From Ceratopteris richardii (Eukaryota; Streptophyta; Polypodiopsida; Polypodiales; Pteridaceae), in contig CM035423.1 in the NCBI GenBank assembly GCA_020310875.1, positions 117,553,489-117,617,488 of the forward strand: a stretch of 64,000 nt of DNA, written 5' to 3'. Under the pieces are notes generated by a model. That model made no database searches. It saw only the letters and a program-made list of their open reading frames with translations, and was not told the origin of the DNA. The position numbers and the translations under genes are program-made. Shown one piece after another: positions 10,765 through 21,913 of this stretch (position 1 is the stretch's first letter; each line of letters begins with the position of its first letter).

Positions 10765-11465
10765 GATGATAGAGATTTGACTAGAATGACAATGGATCTA
10801 GAAGAGTCCAAAAACCACTAAGGCTCAAGAAAAGGATGACCAAGTGTCAAATTTGGGGTAAAACCTCACTACACCTAGAGAAAATTATCTCTAAGTGTTG
10901 AAATTCATATTTGTATGCTTTGAAATTGATTTGGACTATTAAAAGTGCATGTTCTGGGAGGTGTTCTAGAAATGAAGGCTTGCTCACAAAGAGCCCTTGT
11001 GCAAAGTTTTCAATAATTCACTTATCTTGGTTTGCTTTAAGCAAAGACTTACAAAAAAGTTGAGTGTACATGTTTTTGAGGTAGAAAATTCACCAACTCT
11101 TCATATCAAAAAGCTTTTAAGCCATGCCATATGTGCTCAAAGATGAAAATTTATATTGATAATTAAATATGGAACAAGTACAAAGATCAATGGATCAAAT
11201 GATTCATGAGAGGTTTCTCACAAAGTGGTTTCTCAAACCTTAGCTCAAGGGTAACTAATGCTCACAAGTTATCAAATTGCTTATCGCACTCAATCTCTCA
11301 TAATTAGGGAAGAAGAAAAAAACAAATGAAAGTGCTTCTCCTTTTATAGGGACCCTTTGATCCATGCTTGATTTAAATGCACCAATCAAATCTCTTTATC
11401 TTCCCTTTACAAACAAACACAAATGTGCTTTGTATATGATCCTTTACATAAGCTTTGGAGGGTCG
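10765..11465. other. Gene-free stretch left of Copia-A
   Basis: On the minus strand this should contain the leader and 5' LTR of Copia-B, but no primer site or LTR copy is recognisable. CTCCTTTTATAGGGACC near 11,338 is TATA-like on the plus strand. Confidence 0.3.
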
Positions 11466-11470
11466 AAAAG

Positions 11471-11698
11471 TGTTGATACATTTTGGTAGTGATGTGCGTA
11501 AACACACTAAGACCATGGGGGCTCTCTTTTTCATCTATTGGAGGTTACCCCCCCCCTTGTATATACGTCTATAACCCTAACGGGTCACTTATCTTTGTAC
11601 ATCCTCTTGGTAATACATTCAGTATTGTGTGTTGTGCTCCTAACTTCTTCTTCTTCCTTATGCTCTTTGCGTGCTTCCGCACACCTCAAACTCCAAAA
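11471..11698 (+). mobile_element. Copia-A 5' LTR
   Basis: Starts TGTTGATACATTTTGGTAG and ends CAAACTCCAAAA (the terminal CA is mutated). It matches the 3' LTR at 35,391-35,614 but with many substitutions and a length change in the C run (about 10 C here against 21 there), so the pair is clearly more diverged than the Gypsy-1 LTR pair. Preceded by AAAAG, the target duplication. Confidence 0.92.
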
Positions 11699-11716
11699 AT
11701 CAGTATCAGAGCAGGT
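11699..11716 (+). other. Copia-A primer binding site
   Basis: ATCAGTATCAGAGCAGG follows the LTR; it is the TGGTATCAGAGC primer site for initiator tRNA-Met with the first GG changed to CA. Confidence 0.8.
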
Positions 11717-12033
11717 CGTTGCTTCATCTAGGGCTTCCTCGACACCCCTCCAATCACAGTCTCAGAATCACACCAAGATTGGTGAGCATACTCAGGGTGA
11801 TTAGGAGTTGTGGTGTAGAAACTGCTTTATGAGCTCGTTTAAGCCTCCGAATGCACTATCACAGTGCTTGTGTAGGCGATTATGTCTTTTGGTGCTAAAC
11901 ATATATACAGGTTTCAATTCACAAGTATAAGCTCCTCAAAGTCTACTTCAAGTTTAATAGAACTTGATAGAGTAGTTCTATTCAAATTTTTATACAATCA
12001 TTTTTTTGCATCAGGGTATTTTACTCAGTGGCC

Positions 12034-12252
12034 ATGGCTGAAAGTAGTGATGTATTCTGTATGGTCTCTGTTGAGGATAAGTTGGATGGTACCAATTACC
12101 CATTATGGGAATATATGATGTGTCACATATTGGTTGCAAAAGGAATGTGGAATATTGTGCAAGGTGTTGAAAAACATCATACTACAGTTCTAAATATAGT
12201 TATTGAAGCTTATGTGGATGGCATTGAAGATGATATTCTTTATTCTCCTATA
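12034..12252 (+). pseudogene. Copia-A gag, N-terminal part
   Basis: The ATG at 12,034 gives MAESSDVFCMVSVEDKLDGT, then NYPLWEYMMCHILVAKG and WNIVQGV, the typical N-terminus of this copia gag type (DUF4219/UBN2). It ends at DGIEDDILYSPIN, where an unrelated repeat begins; gag resumes at about 14,785 with LALAAPIAKELCWDG. No stop occurs before the insertion point. Confidence 0.88.
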
Positions 12253-14789
12253 AACTAGACTAATCAAAACTAGAACAAGGAACAAGACAAGAATTGGAAC
12301 TGGAACTTGGAGAGTACTTACTTGGTGATCACGACTCCTTGAGCTCCCAAGACTAGTATTGTTAAGATTGAGAATGATTGTGGCCAACCCCTCCTTATAT
12401 AGTTTTTCCAAGGGTGGTTACGAATTGATGATGTCATCAATTCAAAACATGACCTCTAGATGTTGGAATCAAGCAAGAAGATAGATGATCTTAGGGTTTT
12501 GGCATGTTTTGGATGCAATGGAAGCATTGGTTTCCCCAAATTCTGAACCAATCATGAGATATAGAAGTCACATGGAATCTGAGGTTTAGGATTGTTTCCT
12601 TGTCCATGACATCACCTCTTCCTCAAGCGAGGAGTTCCACGAGGAGCGATTATGTGACTGTGAGATCTTCTAGACTTTGAATCTTCATAGTTTTTGGTCT
12701 TTGTAGAGTTCTTGATGTGGTACTAGAACATGATGATGATGGATATCCATGATGAGACTAGAAAGGATTTCTCAGGCATGCTCACTTTTGAACTTTTCTT
12801 CATGTTAGTTTTCATGGGCATACTTGAAGAAGATTGATTTACAATGATATGTAGCTCTTGGATTTGCCTTTGAAGTTCAATGATTATATCTTGAATATTC
12901 TATTGTTGAATTCTTTGTTGGTTTTCTCATATCTCTTGGACTTGTTGTTGAATAACTTTAAGTACAAAAAAATATCTCTTCACAAATAATCTCCATGGTG
13001 CCTAGTCTATGAAGGTAGTCTTGCCAAAATGTCAAGGGAGCACTAGACTGTGCTCTCTGATTATAGTAGACAAGATTTTGGAAATACACTTCTGATTACA
13101 AGAACACACACATAGGGAAAATGATACAAGAATATGTAATTGATACAAGACATCCCACAACCCAATACTGATAGGTATGAATAACTTGACCAGAGATGAC
13201 ACAAGATGTCCCACAACTTGGGACTAATAGGTTTGAAGCAAGATCTTTGGGTTAGAAGAACTCTCTTCATGGAGATGATCTAGATTCAAGAAATAACTAG
13301 ACAAGATCTCCTCCTATTAGATTACAAGAGGACAAGGATAGATGTCCAAGAACTAGACTAGTAAAAACTAGAACAAGGAACAAGACAAGAACTGGAACTG
13401 GAACTTGGAGATTGCTTACTTGGCAATCATGACTCCTTGAGCTCCCAAGACTGGTATTGTCAAGACTGAGAATGAATGTGGGCAACCCCTACTTATATAG
13501 TTTTTCCAAGGGTAGTTCAAGGGCGGTTATGAATGTTGGTGCAAATGAGTCCATGCCTACATACTTGGACAACTAGCATTTATTTCATATAGTCACATAT
13601 GACTATTCCCTTGTAAAAAAGGCAATTTACTTTTATCCTTGTAAAAGTGCATATGTTAATTGCACTACTTTCACATGGAGTTAGGAGGAATCGAATCTCA
13701 AATTACTTGGTAGTTGATTGATGTAAAAGTAAGTCCTAAAATTAGGATTCACTTTATGGTAAGTGCTTGAATTTGAATTCAAAAGTTGGCTCCAACTCCA
13801 AGCTATAAAAATGGATCAAAATCTTGCATGAGATACATCTTGATTCAGAGATCATTTGAGAGGGGTTTTTTGTGTTTAGTGAGCTCATTTCATAGCTCCT
13901 TCACTACCCTCAGATTGTGCAATTATACATTGCCAATGTTATTGTAATTCTATGTGATTTAGTACATATACATTGATCACATCTCTATTTCATTTCTTTG
14001 TCAAGTTCATCTCAGAACAATGATCTTCTCAAACCTGGTTCTCTGTGCATAGTTGATCATTTGATTTGATTTAAAGTGATATAGATTCAGCATACTGTAT
14101 ATTTCATAGCTACAAAGCTTCATTGTCATTGCCCTTCTCAATCTTGAGATATCTTCACAACTCTGCTCATTGGTCTGCACTACTGAAGCCCAAAATTATC
14201 GAGATGGTCCATTGATTTGCTAAACACAATTCTCAAAGTACACTTGATCATTTCAAGTGAAATAACTTGTGATTGGTAGCTATCTAAGTCAATTAGATAG
14301 TCCCAAAAGGAATTTGATCAATTGCTAGCAGGTTGAGAGCATTGTGCATATTATTGAGCATGTATAGAGACCAAAATAACAAGTCTTAGCTCATAGTTGA
14401 ATTTCTACTCATCTGTTTTGATCCATTGATTAGAGGACCATATTCCAAAGTACTTAGGCTATTATTTGTGATTGTTGGGAAGCTCAAGGGGTCTAGTCTA
14501 CTCTCCATAACTTATTCTTGGCTAGTGTGAAGCAAGATTTTGTAGCACCACTTCATCTCTGGAATCTATCCATCATCTCCTCAAACAACAAATTGATGAT
14601 GTCATCAATGATGTCATCAATTCAAAACATGATCTCTAGATGTTAGAATCAAGCAAGAAGACACTCGATCTTAGGGTTTTTCATGTTTCAGACACAATGG
14701 AAGAATTTGTTTCCCCAAATTCTGAACCAATCATGAGATATAGAAGTCACATGGACTCTGAGGTTTAGGATGGTTTCCTTGTCCCTGGC
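12253..14789 (-). mobile_element. Small minus-strand LTR-type element inside Copia-A gag
   Basis: A 2.5-kb insertion bounded by two direct repeats. Copy A is 12,253-12,611; copy B is 13,343-13,533 continued at 14,591-about 14,789, being split by another insert. On the minus strand each repeat starts TGTCATGGACAAGGAAAC; copy B ends CTAGTTCTTGGACA, giving TGTCC...GGACA ends as in an LTR. Just upstream of copy A on the minus strand is GAGGAAGAGGTGA, a fit for a polypurine tract. The internal part (12,612-13,342) is only about 730 bp and has no coding domain, so this is a non-autonomous (TRIM-like) or deleted element. No target duplication could be confirmed, and copy A lacks the outer TGTCCAAG. 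Confidence 0.7.
13534..14590 (+). mobile_element. Solo-LTR-like insert, third nesting level
   Basis: It interrupts copy B of the small LTR-type element: GGTTATGAA | TGTTGGTGCAAATGAG ... TCCTCAAACAACA | AATTGATGATG, where copy A has the uninterrupted GGTTACGAATTGATGATG. The 1,057-bp insert has TG...CA ends and a TATA box GCTATAAAAATGG at about 13,802, followed by U3/R-like sequence with no coding capacity, so a solo LTR is the best reading. Only AA is duplicated at the junctions instead of the usual 5 bp, so boundary erosion is possible. Strand is inferred from the TATA box. Confidence 0.65.
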
Positions 14790-15441
14790 ACTTGCTGCAC
14801 CTATTGCAAAGGAACTTTGTTGGGATGGCAGAGATGCTCATGCATATGCTTTGATACCCTTGTTTATCAAATGTGTCGTTATTCCTCACATTCGATCTTG
14901 CAAAATAGCAAAGAATGCTTGGGATACACTTACCGCTTTATACCAGGCAAGGAATGAGGCTCGTGTTGCTTATCTTTGAAAATAGTTGGAGAGTGAGCGC
15001 ATGAAAGAAGGAGATTTCATGGATAGGTTTTGACAAAGATCAAAGATTTGAAGGAACAATTGATTTTTGTAGATCAAGTCTTGCGTGTCAGTTCACTTGT
15101 GTAGACTATTCTGAATGGTCTTCCAGATTCATATTAGAGTTTTGCTTCTACTCTTTGATTGATGATGAAAGGAAATCCAAATGCCTTAACATTTGAGGAG
15201 TTAGTCTCTATTTTGTTGCGGGAAGATCAGTCTAGCTAGAACAAGTCCATTATGCGTGTTGTAGATCAAGCTTTCCTGGCTAGTTAGAAGGGCAAAGGTA
15301 AATGGAGCTCATCTACTAATAAGCAAAAATATGCTAACTCTACACAATTGAAGACAGATGACAAAGATGACAAGAAAACACAAAAGCAGAAATTGTTTTG
15401 CAAATACTGTAAAGGAAATGATCATGTCATAAAGAGTTTTC
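14785..15441 (+). pseudogene. Copia-A gag, C-terminal part with zinc knuckle
   Basis: Continuation of gag: APIAKELCWDGRDAHAYALI, HIRSCKIAKNAWDTLTALYQ, ARNEARVAYL, then LESERMKEGDFMDRF, LNGLPDS, and a knuckle CKYCKGNDHVIKSF at about 15,399-15,441. The knuckle keeps CX2CX4H but the last cysteine is F, so it is incomplete. Several stops and one-base shifts interrupt the frame after 14,979. Confidence 0.85.
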
Positions 15442-15599
15442 TAAAACTGGTTGCAAAAGAGGCAAAGAAAGAAGAGGCTAGAATGGTTGTTGCAGAGGCC
15501 TCTACACCCAAATGAGAGTCTGCAAATCTTGTGCAAAATGAAGAATGGACATTTACTACTCTTTGTAGTTATGACCCATCTTCTCATGAACAGTGCATG

Positions 15600-16310
15600 T
15601 CTGTAGTAGACTCATATGTTTGGTACTTTGATAATGGGGTTTACCTCACATCATAGTTTCTTCACTTCACTTGTGCCTACCCCTCTAGGGAATATTATCA
15701 CATGTGCCAGCAACTCCTCTTATCCTGTCATGGGAGTTGGTAAGATCATTTTGACTATTATCAATGGTAGTTCTTTTACATTGTTGGATGCTTTATTTGT
15801 GCCAGGATTAAGAAAAATATGTTATCAATTTTAGCATTAGTCAAGATCGGTTTGGTTGTGAAATTTGTTGATGACAGATGTACAGTTCATGATCTCTCAA
15901 ATGGCAATATCATTCTTGCTTTTGGAATTTTATGTTGTGGGATGTATAAGCTCATAGATTATGCAAAATCTATGAAAAATTCAGCATATGCAATTCAAGA
16001 TTCTCAAGCTATGTCAGGTGCAAAGTTGTTTGGCATGCATGCTTTGGTCATTTGAAGTTTGCTAGTTTGTTACACCTACAAAAATATGAAATGGTGTCCT
16101 CTCTGCCCAAACTTGAGGCACCTAGTAAACATGTTTTTGAAGGCTGTATTTTGGGTAGAATACAACATTTCTCCTTCCCAAAAGATGGTTCAGTATGAGC
16201 TACTAAGAAATTTCAGCTTGTTCACAATGATGTTTGTGGTCCTATGCAAACATCTTCTTTTGGGAATTACCTTTACTTCATGACTTTCATTGATGAATTT
16301 TTTAGGCATG
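15600..16310 (+). pseudogene. Copia-A protease and integrase N-terminal half
   Basis: Protease: WYFDNGV in place of the WY.DSGAS motif, HHSFFTSLVPTPLG, VMGVGKIILTI, LDALFVPGLRK and LSILALVKIG. Then comes the HHCC pre-integrase region (fragments FGHLKFASL, GCILGRIQHFSF in shifted frames), and the integrase core start LVHNDVCGPMQTSSFGNYLY with the first catalytic D at about 16,231. The reading runs into FMTFIDEFFRHAW and is cut at 16,315 by Gypsy-1. The DNG protease motif and frameshifts show it is inactive. Confidence 0.85.
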
Positions 16311-16315
16311 CATGG
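16311..16315. repeat. Gypsy-1 target site duplication, left copy (CATGG)
   Basis: CATGG immediately precedes the TG of the left LTR and recurs directly after the CA of the right LTR at 32,862-32,866. The element-free sequence rejoins the Copia-A integrase frame across this site (...RHAW / V...), confirming the exact insertion point. Confidence 0.95.
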
Positions 16316-16890
16316 TGTAGCTCAGTGATGAGTATCACCTCCTTTAATGTCAATCCGGGAAGACATGAGGATGGTATGAAGACCTCGAGCAAGTGAAGGC
16401 ACAAATGTGTGAGTGAGAAGCACACTAACATGCACACACATACACACACACACACACGGCGGGAACAAAGAGAGTAAGACACTGGAATCACTTCTACTAT
16501 CACCAAGTTCTTATACAAGCTCAAAACTACAAGAAGCTACCCCAAAAATGAGCTCTCTAGCTCTATTTATAGTTTTTGACTAGCTTTGGCCCAGTCCAGA
16601 CCTAGTGTCCGGCCTAGTTAAAAATTAGGTTCCAGGGCTTATTTGAGGGTTCAAACGAGATCTAAAAAATATGAAAATTGGTAGGCAACTACTTCTAAGG
16701 CTCCTGAAGCTCGAGGACTCCTCGGCTTGTACAAAATGGAGCTATAAAAAAGGGAAATGGTATTTACAATGATTTTTAGTGATGAGAATCACTTTTAAAA
16801 TGTGTAAGGATTGGAAAAAATTGATGGGTTGCCTCAGTGCTAGATCTGCATACATGCTCGTACTTGGCGTCTTCCCATATGATGCCAACA
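16316..16890 (-). mobile_element. Gypsy-1 3' LTR
   Basis: Plus-strand ends are TGTAGCTCAG and GATGCCAACA; the element reads on the minus strand, so this is the 3' LTR. It matches 32,286-32,861 closely; differences include GAGTATC/GAGTAGC, CACTGG/CAATGG, GTCCGG/GTCTGG and the CA-repeat region near 16,435. A TATA box (minus strand CTATAAATAGAGC) lies at 16,562-16,572. Confidence 0.95.
16562..16572 (-). promoter_or_regulatory. TATA box in Gypsy-1 3' LTR
   Basis: Minus strand CTATAAATAGA, followed by GCTAGAGAGCTC. The same sequence occurs in the 5' LTR at 32,536-32,546. Its strand agrees with the direction of the coding domains and marks the U3/R region. Confidence 0.7.
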
Positions 16891-16904
16891 CTCTCCCCCC
16901 CCCT
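16891..16904 (-). other. Gypsy-1 polypurine tract
   Basis: Minus strand AGGGGGGGGAGAG directly abuts the TG of the 3' LTR, as required for plus-strand priming during reverse transcription. Confidence 0.85.
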
Positions 16905-19900
16905 AGCGTCTGTCACCTCTGAGAGACCTCTGCTCCCCGGTTTGATCAATGTATTGCTGTAGTATGTCTGTTGCCAATTCTTGTTCTTTAATCCACAGTC
17001 CCTTGACCAGGTCTCTCTGCAGGGCCTCCCAGTTAACTGCACCAGGCTTGTCAGGTTGGGGTGTGGTGTAGAGCTCTGAGTGCATTGTCTGTTCGCACGC
17101 GAATAGTTGGAGCAGATGAGTTGGGCGTGGCGCGAATACTTCTAAGTGTGCTTTCCAGAACCCGGTGGTGAACATGTCATCAAACGTTTGCTTGTAACAA
17201 GCAGGGAGATATCTTATTCGTGCATGCCACGCATAAGCCACTCGGATACTTGGGGTCGTGCTCATATCGTAAAGTAAGTCGTAGTTACCATTGATGAAGC
17301 CTGGAATTGGTGGCTGAATATTACGTACATTTCGAAAAGTCTTTTAGCACCACTTGCATCATGTCCAAAATTTTGAGCATCATCTACGTGGTGACATCGG
17401 TCATGGGGTGGAGGCGTGGCATCCAATGTCGGATGGTAGCCATCATGTATGATACTGAGGGTGTGCCTGTTGGGGGTGCAATGGAGGGGTAATTCAGCCA
17501 TTGTTTGCAGTTTGCATTGTTCTGAACCTTTATAACAAATGCTTTCCATGATCTTCTTCTCTGCACTGGCCCAAAGCAAGGGTTATACCTCAAATGCATG
17601 GGAGCATGATCCCATGTGTGTAGCATCTCCGGATAGGTTTCCAATAATTTTTGTCTCTAGATTGGTTGGAATATGGCCCCTTTTTTGGCTTCCTCTGGAA
17701 TATCCTCTGGTTCGAACTGTGTTGCGAAAGTAGGGTACTTGTTGGTTTTGCGTTTGATTTCCACGTTGTAGTCTGCCAACAATACAAAGTAGGGCTTATA
17801 TTGCAACTCTGAACTAGTGATCAGTCTTCTAGAGGCGAGGTGCCTGAAATATTCTGACTGCAGTATGGTTTCCTCAATGGTCCTCATTGCCAGCATTTGA
17901 GTGGAGATACGTTCCTCATGAGTTGGCCCCATTTCCTCTACTTGTTTCATCCATGCCGAAGGGGGTTCCTCATATGTGTCTTGACCTTCCTCCGTGATTC
18001 TGCCTCCTGGAAGAGGTTGAGGCTCATAGTTGTCTTCAAATGTTTCCTCCACTAGAATGATTACTGCTTCTTCTTCTATTGGTTGATCAGGTGGAGAGGG
18101 GGGTCGTTCATACTGTAACAACTTGATCTTTAATTTTGCCACTTGTTGTCGTAGCTCAAGTACCTCATTGGTCGTTGAAGAATCGGGCTCTAGAGAAGTT
18201 GCAGCATTGGCCATCTCTTTAGCGTCTGGTGGCTATGATGTAGGCACTTGGGATCTTTGTAGCTCCTTTACTTGGTCGGCCAGTTGATCATGTGCTTCTA
18301 AGAGGTTGGCATAGGTTTCTAATATTTGTTGTATGCTTTCTGAAGGGATGGCCCTAAAGCTAGCAGGGTCGATGGGTGCCCCTGGAGTGTTTTCTATGGC
18401 GGCTGCGAGGTTGTCTTGATTTTGCTGCTGTAATCTCCTGTTTTCTTCGTGGGTAGCCGCTAGGTGGCGTCGGAGTAGAGCCATGTTTCGTTGTAGTCAA
18501 GCATTACGAGATAGCTGGTCTCTGAGTGGTTCTTCTGTAGCCTTACCAGTCTCTGTATACTTGGCTTCAAGTTCTGCCTTCGATTGTTGGAGGGTGGTAA
18601 CTTCTTGTTGTAATGCTACATTATTCAATTCCAAGGCATTGACTCGTGCCTGGAGGTGGGAGGACAGAGTACACAGCTCCTTATTGTTTTCTTCCAATAA
18701 TCGGTATTCTTCCTTAAGCTGGGCAGCGGCTTCGAACATGGTGTCCAATGCATGGCTGAATGAGGTGGATACAGAGGTGGAGGTGAAAGATGCAAGGGGT
18801 CGGGAAATGGGAAAGGGAACAGTGGATGTTGTGTTGACAGTGGGTGTGTGTGGTGATGTGCGTGAAATTACCAGTGGTGAGGTTGAGACAAATGTGGTGG
18901 GGAGTGGTCTTGTGGAAGGTGAAATGTCCATAGGATCGGATGTGATGGTGTGTGAAGTGTGAATCCTGAATACGGGAATGGTAGGTGGTGTGTTAGTGGT
19001 GGCAGTGAATGTGGGGGAGGTGGGTTGGGAAAGGGACTTTTTATTATAATTCTCTATTTGTTGAAGTATATTTACAAGGCTTGTTAAGAATGGAGGTTGG
19101 GTGATGGGTGTTGGTTCTGAGAAGGTCAAGAGGGGCTCAGTGGTGCGGGGTTGGGAAAGAGGAATAGTATTGGTAGACGGAAAGGAGTGTGTTAAGGTTT
19201 GGGTAGTGGCAAGTGGTTGTCCGAAGGCTTGGAAATCTGATGGGTGACCTATTATAGTTTGATCGGTGGCGGGGTGACCTATATGGGGTTCAGAAAATTG
19301 GATGGAACTAGTGGATGGAGGTAAAGGGAAGGATGGAGAAATAGTGGTGTGTGGAACGGTTTCACTATGGGTGGATACTGGCTGTTCAGGAAGGCTAGTG
19401 GTGAGGGGTTCTGAGGGCTGGATGGGAGGTGATGGGGAAGATGGTATCTGAACATGTACCTCTGGTTCCTCATTGTTGGATGGGCTGGCCATGTGAACAT
19501 CTTCTTGAGTGGTAGTATGCAGTGCGGTAGAGACTTCCATTTGAATCATTTTTCCTTTTCGCGGTCGCGTATCGATCCTTCGTTGGTCATATTGTGGGGT
19601 ATTACGATATACCATGGTCCTCATGGCTTCCACTATCCCATAGGTATCTGCCAAAAGATTCAATGATTCTACAAAATGCGGGTCCACATTCTCCGCTTGC
19701 AGCATCTGGTTCACTAGTGCTCTATTTGCTTCTTCTGATAGCCTATGTCTCTTTTGTACCTGCTTGATCGTCTTGTAGAGCCGTTTGAGTTGGGCCGTGT
19801 AGGCAGGGGCCTCTTCCTCACTTTCTTCTGATTCATTCCTCTGCATCTCTTCCTGCCCATGTGTCCCTCCCTCCTGTGTTTGTTGTGCCTCATCTTCCCA

Positions 19901-21178
19901 ATGCACCCTTCTAGCCGCACTATGTGCCCGTCCTCTCTGGGATGATGATTCGGGGCCATCTGTGTCTGAGAAGAACTCACTCTCAGATAAGTGAGCTGTC
20001 TGCACAAAGCTTTCAAAGTCAAAAGATGGGTCTTCTGGCAGTGGAGCCATGGATGCAAAATCCGCATCTGTGGGTAGTGGGGGGGCTGACGGAGTGGGTT
20101 GTACCATGCTTCCTGATTGGGGTCCTTGAAGATGGATTGTGAAAGGGGCTACTTGTTCTTCTTCTCTACAGGAGGCTTCTGTGGTGACTTCACGAGGAAT
20201 TAGAACCTATGAAAGTGATCCACGCATTCTTTTAGCGTGTTGAACCCTTGATTTCCGCCCCTGAAAGAATTCCAATTGTGAGTACTTGAGGGCTCGTGCA
20301 ATTGGCACATCATAAGCAAGGCATCTGTAGATGATTCTTGTAATGGCGTAGAAGCCATTCAAAGTAGGCTTCCTCACTCCTCGCTTGCCTGCTTCATATA
20401 ACTGATCAAGGATCCATACTGGCATTTTCATAGGTAAGCTCTCGGTCTCTGCTAGGTATAACCCATACCAGATCTTCTTATGAGGCTGGGTGAACTGGTC
20501 TTGCGCCGGAAATGCGAAGTGTTGAAGGCACATCCGTAATGGTATGGCGATGTTGGGGGTGAGAGCACACATTTCTTTCAACTTCTTGATTTTATTGTTC
20601 TTCATAGACTTCGGTATCAAAGGGTCTCGATCGGAAGGTACATGGGTGCCATACATCTGAAGGGCTTCCCTGATTAAAGTACTATTCAACTCAAACTTCT
20701 TCATTTCCTCCTCGTTTGATAGAGAGGGCACCAGGAATGTGCCTGAATGATCTTTATCTCCTGTCGCCTTCAGTGTGGCAATCAAGTAGTAGCACCTCAG
20801 AAAATCAGGTCTATGCAAAGCTGCACTAAAATAATCTTGCAACCCCGCTTTCAGCCAAATATCTTGAAGAGGAGCTGCATTCTGTAAGGTTTCAAATTCT
20901 CTTGAGAAGAATTGAAATGTCCACCAGACTCCTCCGAATTCCAACTTGGACTCCTAGATGTGGTCCGCATCTCCCAAATCTCCTGGCATCTCATTGAACC
21001 AGTGAGAATGCCCCTTTACTCTTTCTGTTAGGCCACTTGGTGGATCTGAGATAGGAAATCTTCTCACAGTCAAAAGCTCTTCAGGTCTTGCTGTCAGTGG
21101 AGCTTCCACAGGCATGGTATCCCAATTGCTTTGAGTACTAGTGCCCGCCTGGGAGCTTGTTCTTGCTACAACTTCCAT
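16903..21178 (-). pseudogene. Gypsy-1 long 3' ORF region (about 1,400 codons)
   Basis: Between pol and the polypurine tract the minus strand is almost continuously open from the ATG at 21,178 to a stop near 16,900. It is broken only by single stops (TAG at about 20,951 and 20,204, TGA at about 18,494, another near 18,230, TAG at about 17,654) and degraded between about 17,380 and 17,265. Segments in order: a short N-terminus; a 245-residue globular part starting LEFGGVWWTFQFFS; a P/S/T-rich spacer; heptad-like coiled coils (LKEEYRLLEENNKEL, then LLRRHLAATHEENRRLQQQN, then LELRQQVAKLKIKLLQYE); an acidic part; and a C-terminal block with WIKEQELATDILQQYIDQ. No transmembrane helix or signal peptide is evident, so I cannot call it envelope-like. 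No family is recognised. The sense orientation and position match the extra 3' ORFs known from some Athila/Tat-type elements. Confidence 0.7.
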
Positions 21179-21409
21179 GACACTTCTGATGCTTATCTGC
21201 TAGAAGAAGAAAGGCACGTTAGTGTTGCATAGGAAACAGGATGTAATGGTGTTCCCTCCACAATACTAACATGACAATCCAGATGGTTAGTGGTTAGAGG
21301 TGAAGTGTTTGTGATAGATGTGAGTGATGATTAGAGGTTAGTGTCATCCTAGATGCATACTTTGGTTATGCAATGGACTCAAAATGCACCTATATCAGAG
21401 TGGATGGAT

Positions 21410-21913
21410 TTACAAAATTGGGTCAGGGGGTTTGATACAGGGTTTAGTTCGCCAAACCTTAATCGAGGATTGGTAGTTCTTAGAGCTAAGGACAAGTAAA
21501 GATTTATGAGCGAGATTGTGCTGGATTTGGGACCTTTTGGATACCCATTTCCAGACAGTCCTAGGTTTGACTGAGTGTGTGTTAGTGTGGGATTTAGGTA
21601 GAGTTCCTGAGTTGTTTGCCAAGAGGACTTGTGAGTGTTGAATTATGCCCATGACTAGAGTTGGAGCTATTTGGGCTCGAAAACAGGCCTTGGGCACCCA
21701 TATCTGTCTAGCATTGGGGCTAACCTTCATTGACCGCTTAGGGACCCAAATAGACGTGGTATGCCTAGGAGGTTGCCTAGGGTACTCCTTCACTTGTGTC
21801 CTTGATGGTGTGGCTTGTTTTGTGCCTCCTCGAGAACCTGTTACTAGAGCTGTTTTGTGCCTCCGTGTTGCACTGGTTGGCACTCCTGCTTCTTGATCAG
21901 CGGTCTCCTTCAT
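21410..21913 (-). other. Weak 167-codon open frame between PR2 and 3' ORF
   Basis: Starts MKETADQEAG, overlapping the end of the second protease-like ORF by 4 bases, and runs through basic, low-complexity sequence (WVPKRSMKVSPNARQIWVPK) without a known domain. It may be untranslated spacer; the reverse strand is also open here. Listed because the overlapping start is coupled to the PR2 frame. Confidence 0.25.

Noticed and set aside
18483-18962. 159-codon plus-strand frame opposite the Gypsy-1 3' ORF
   Set aside because: Antisense shadow of the coiled-coil ORF; composition and lack of any motif fit an opposite-strand reading.
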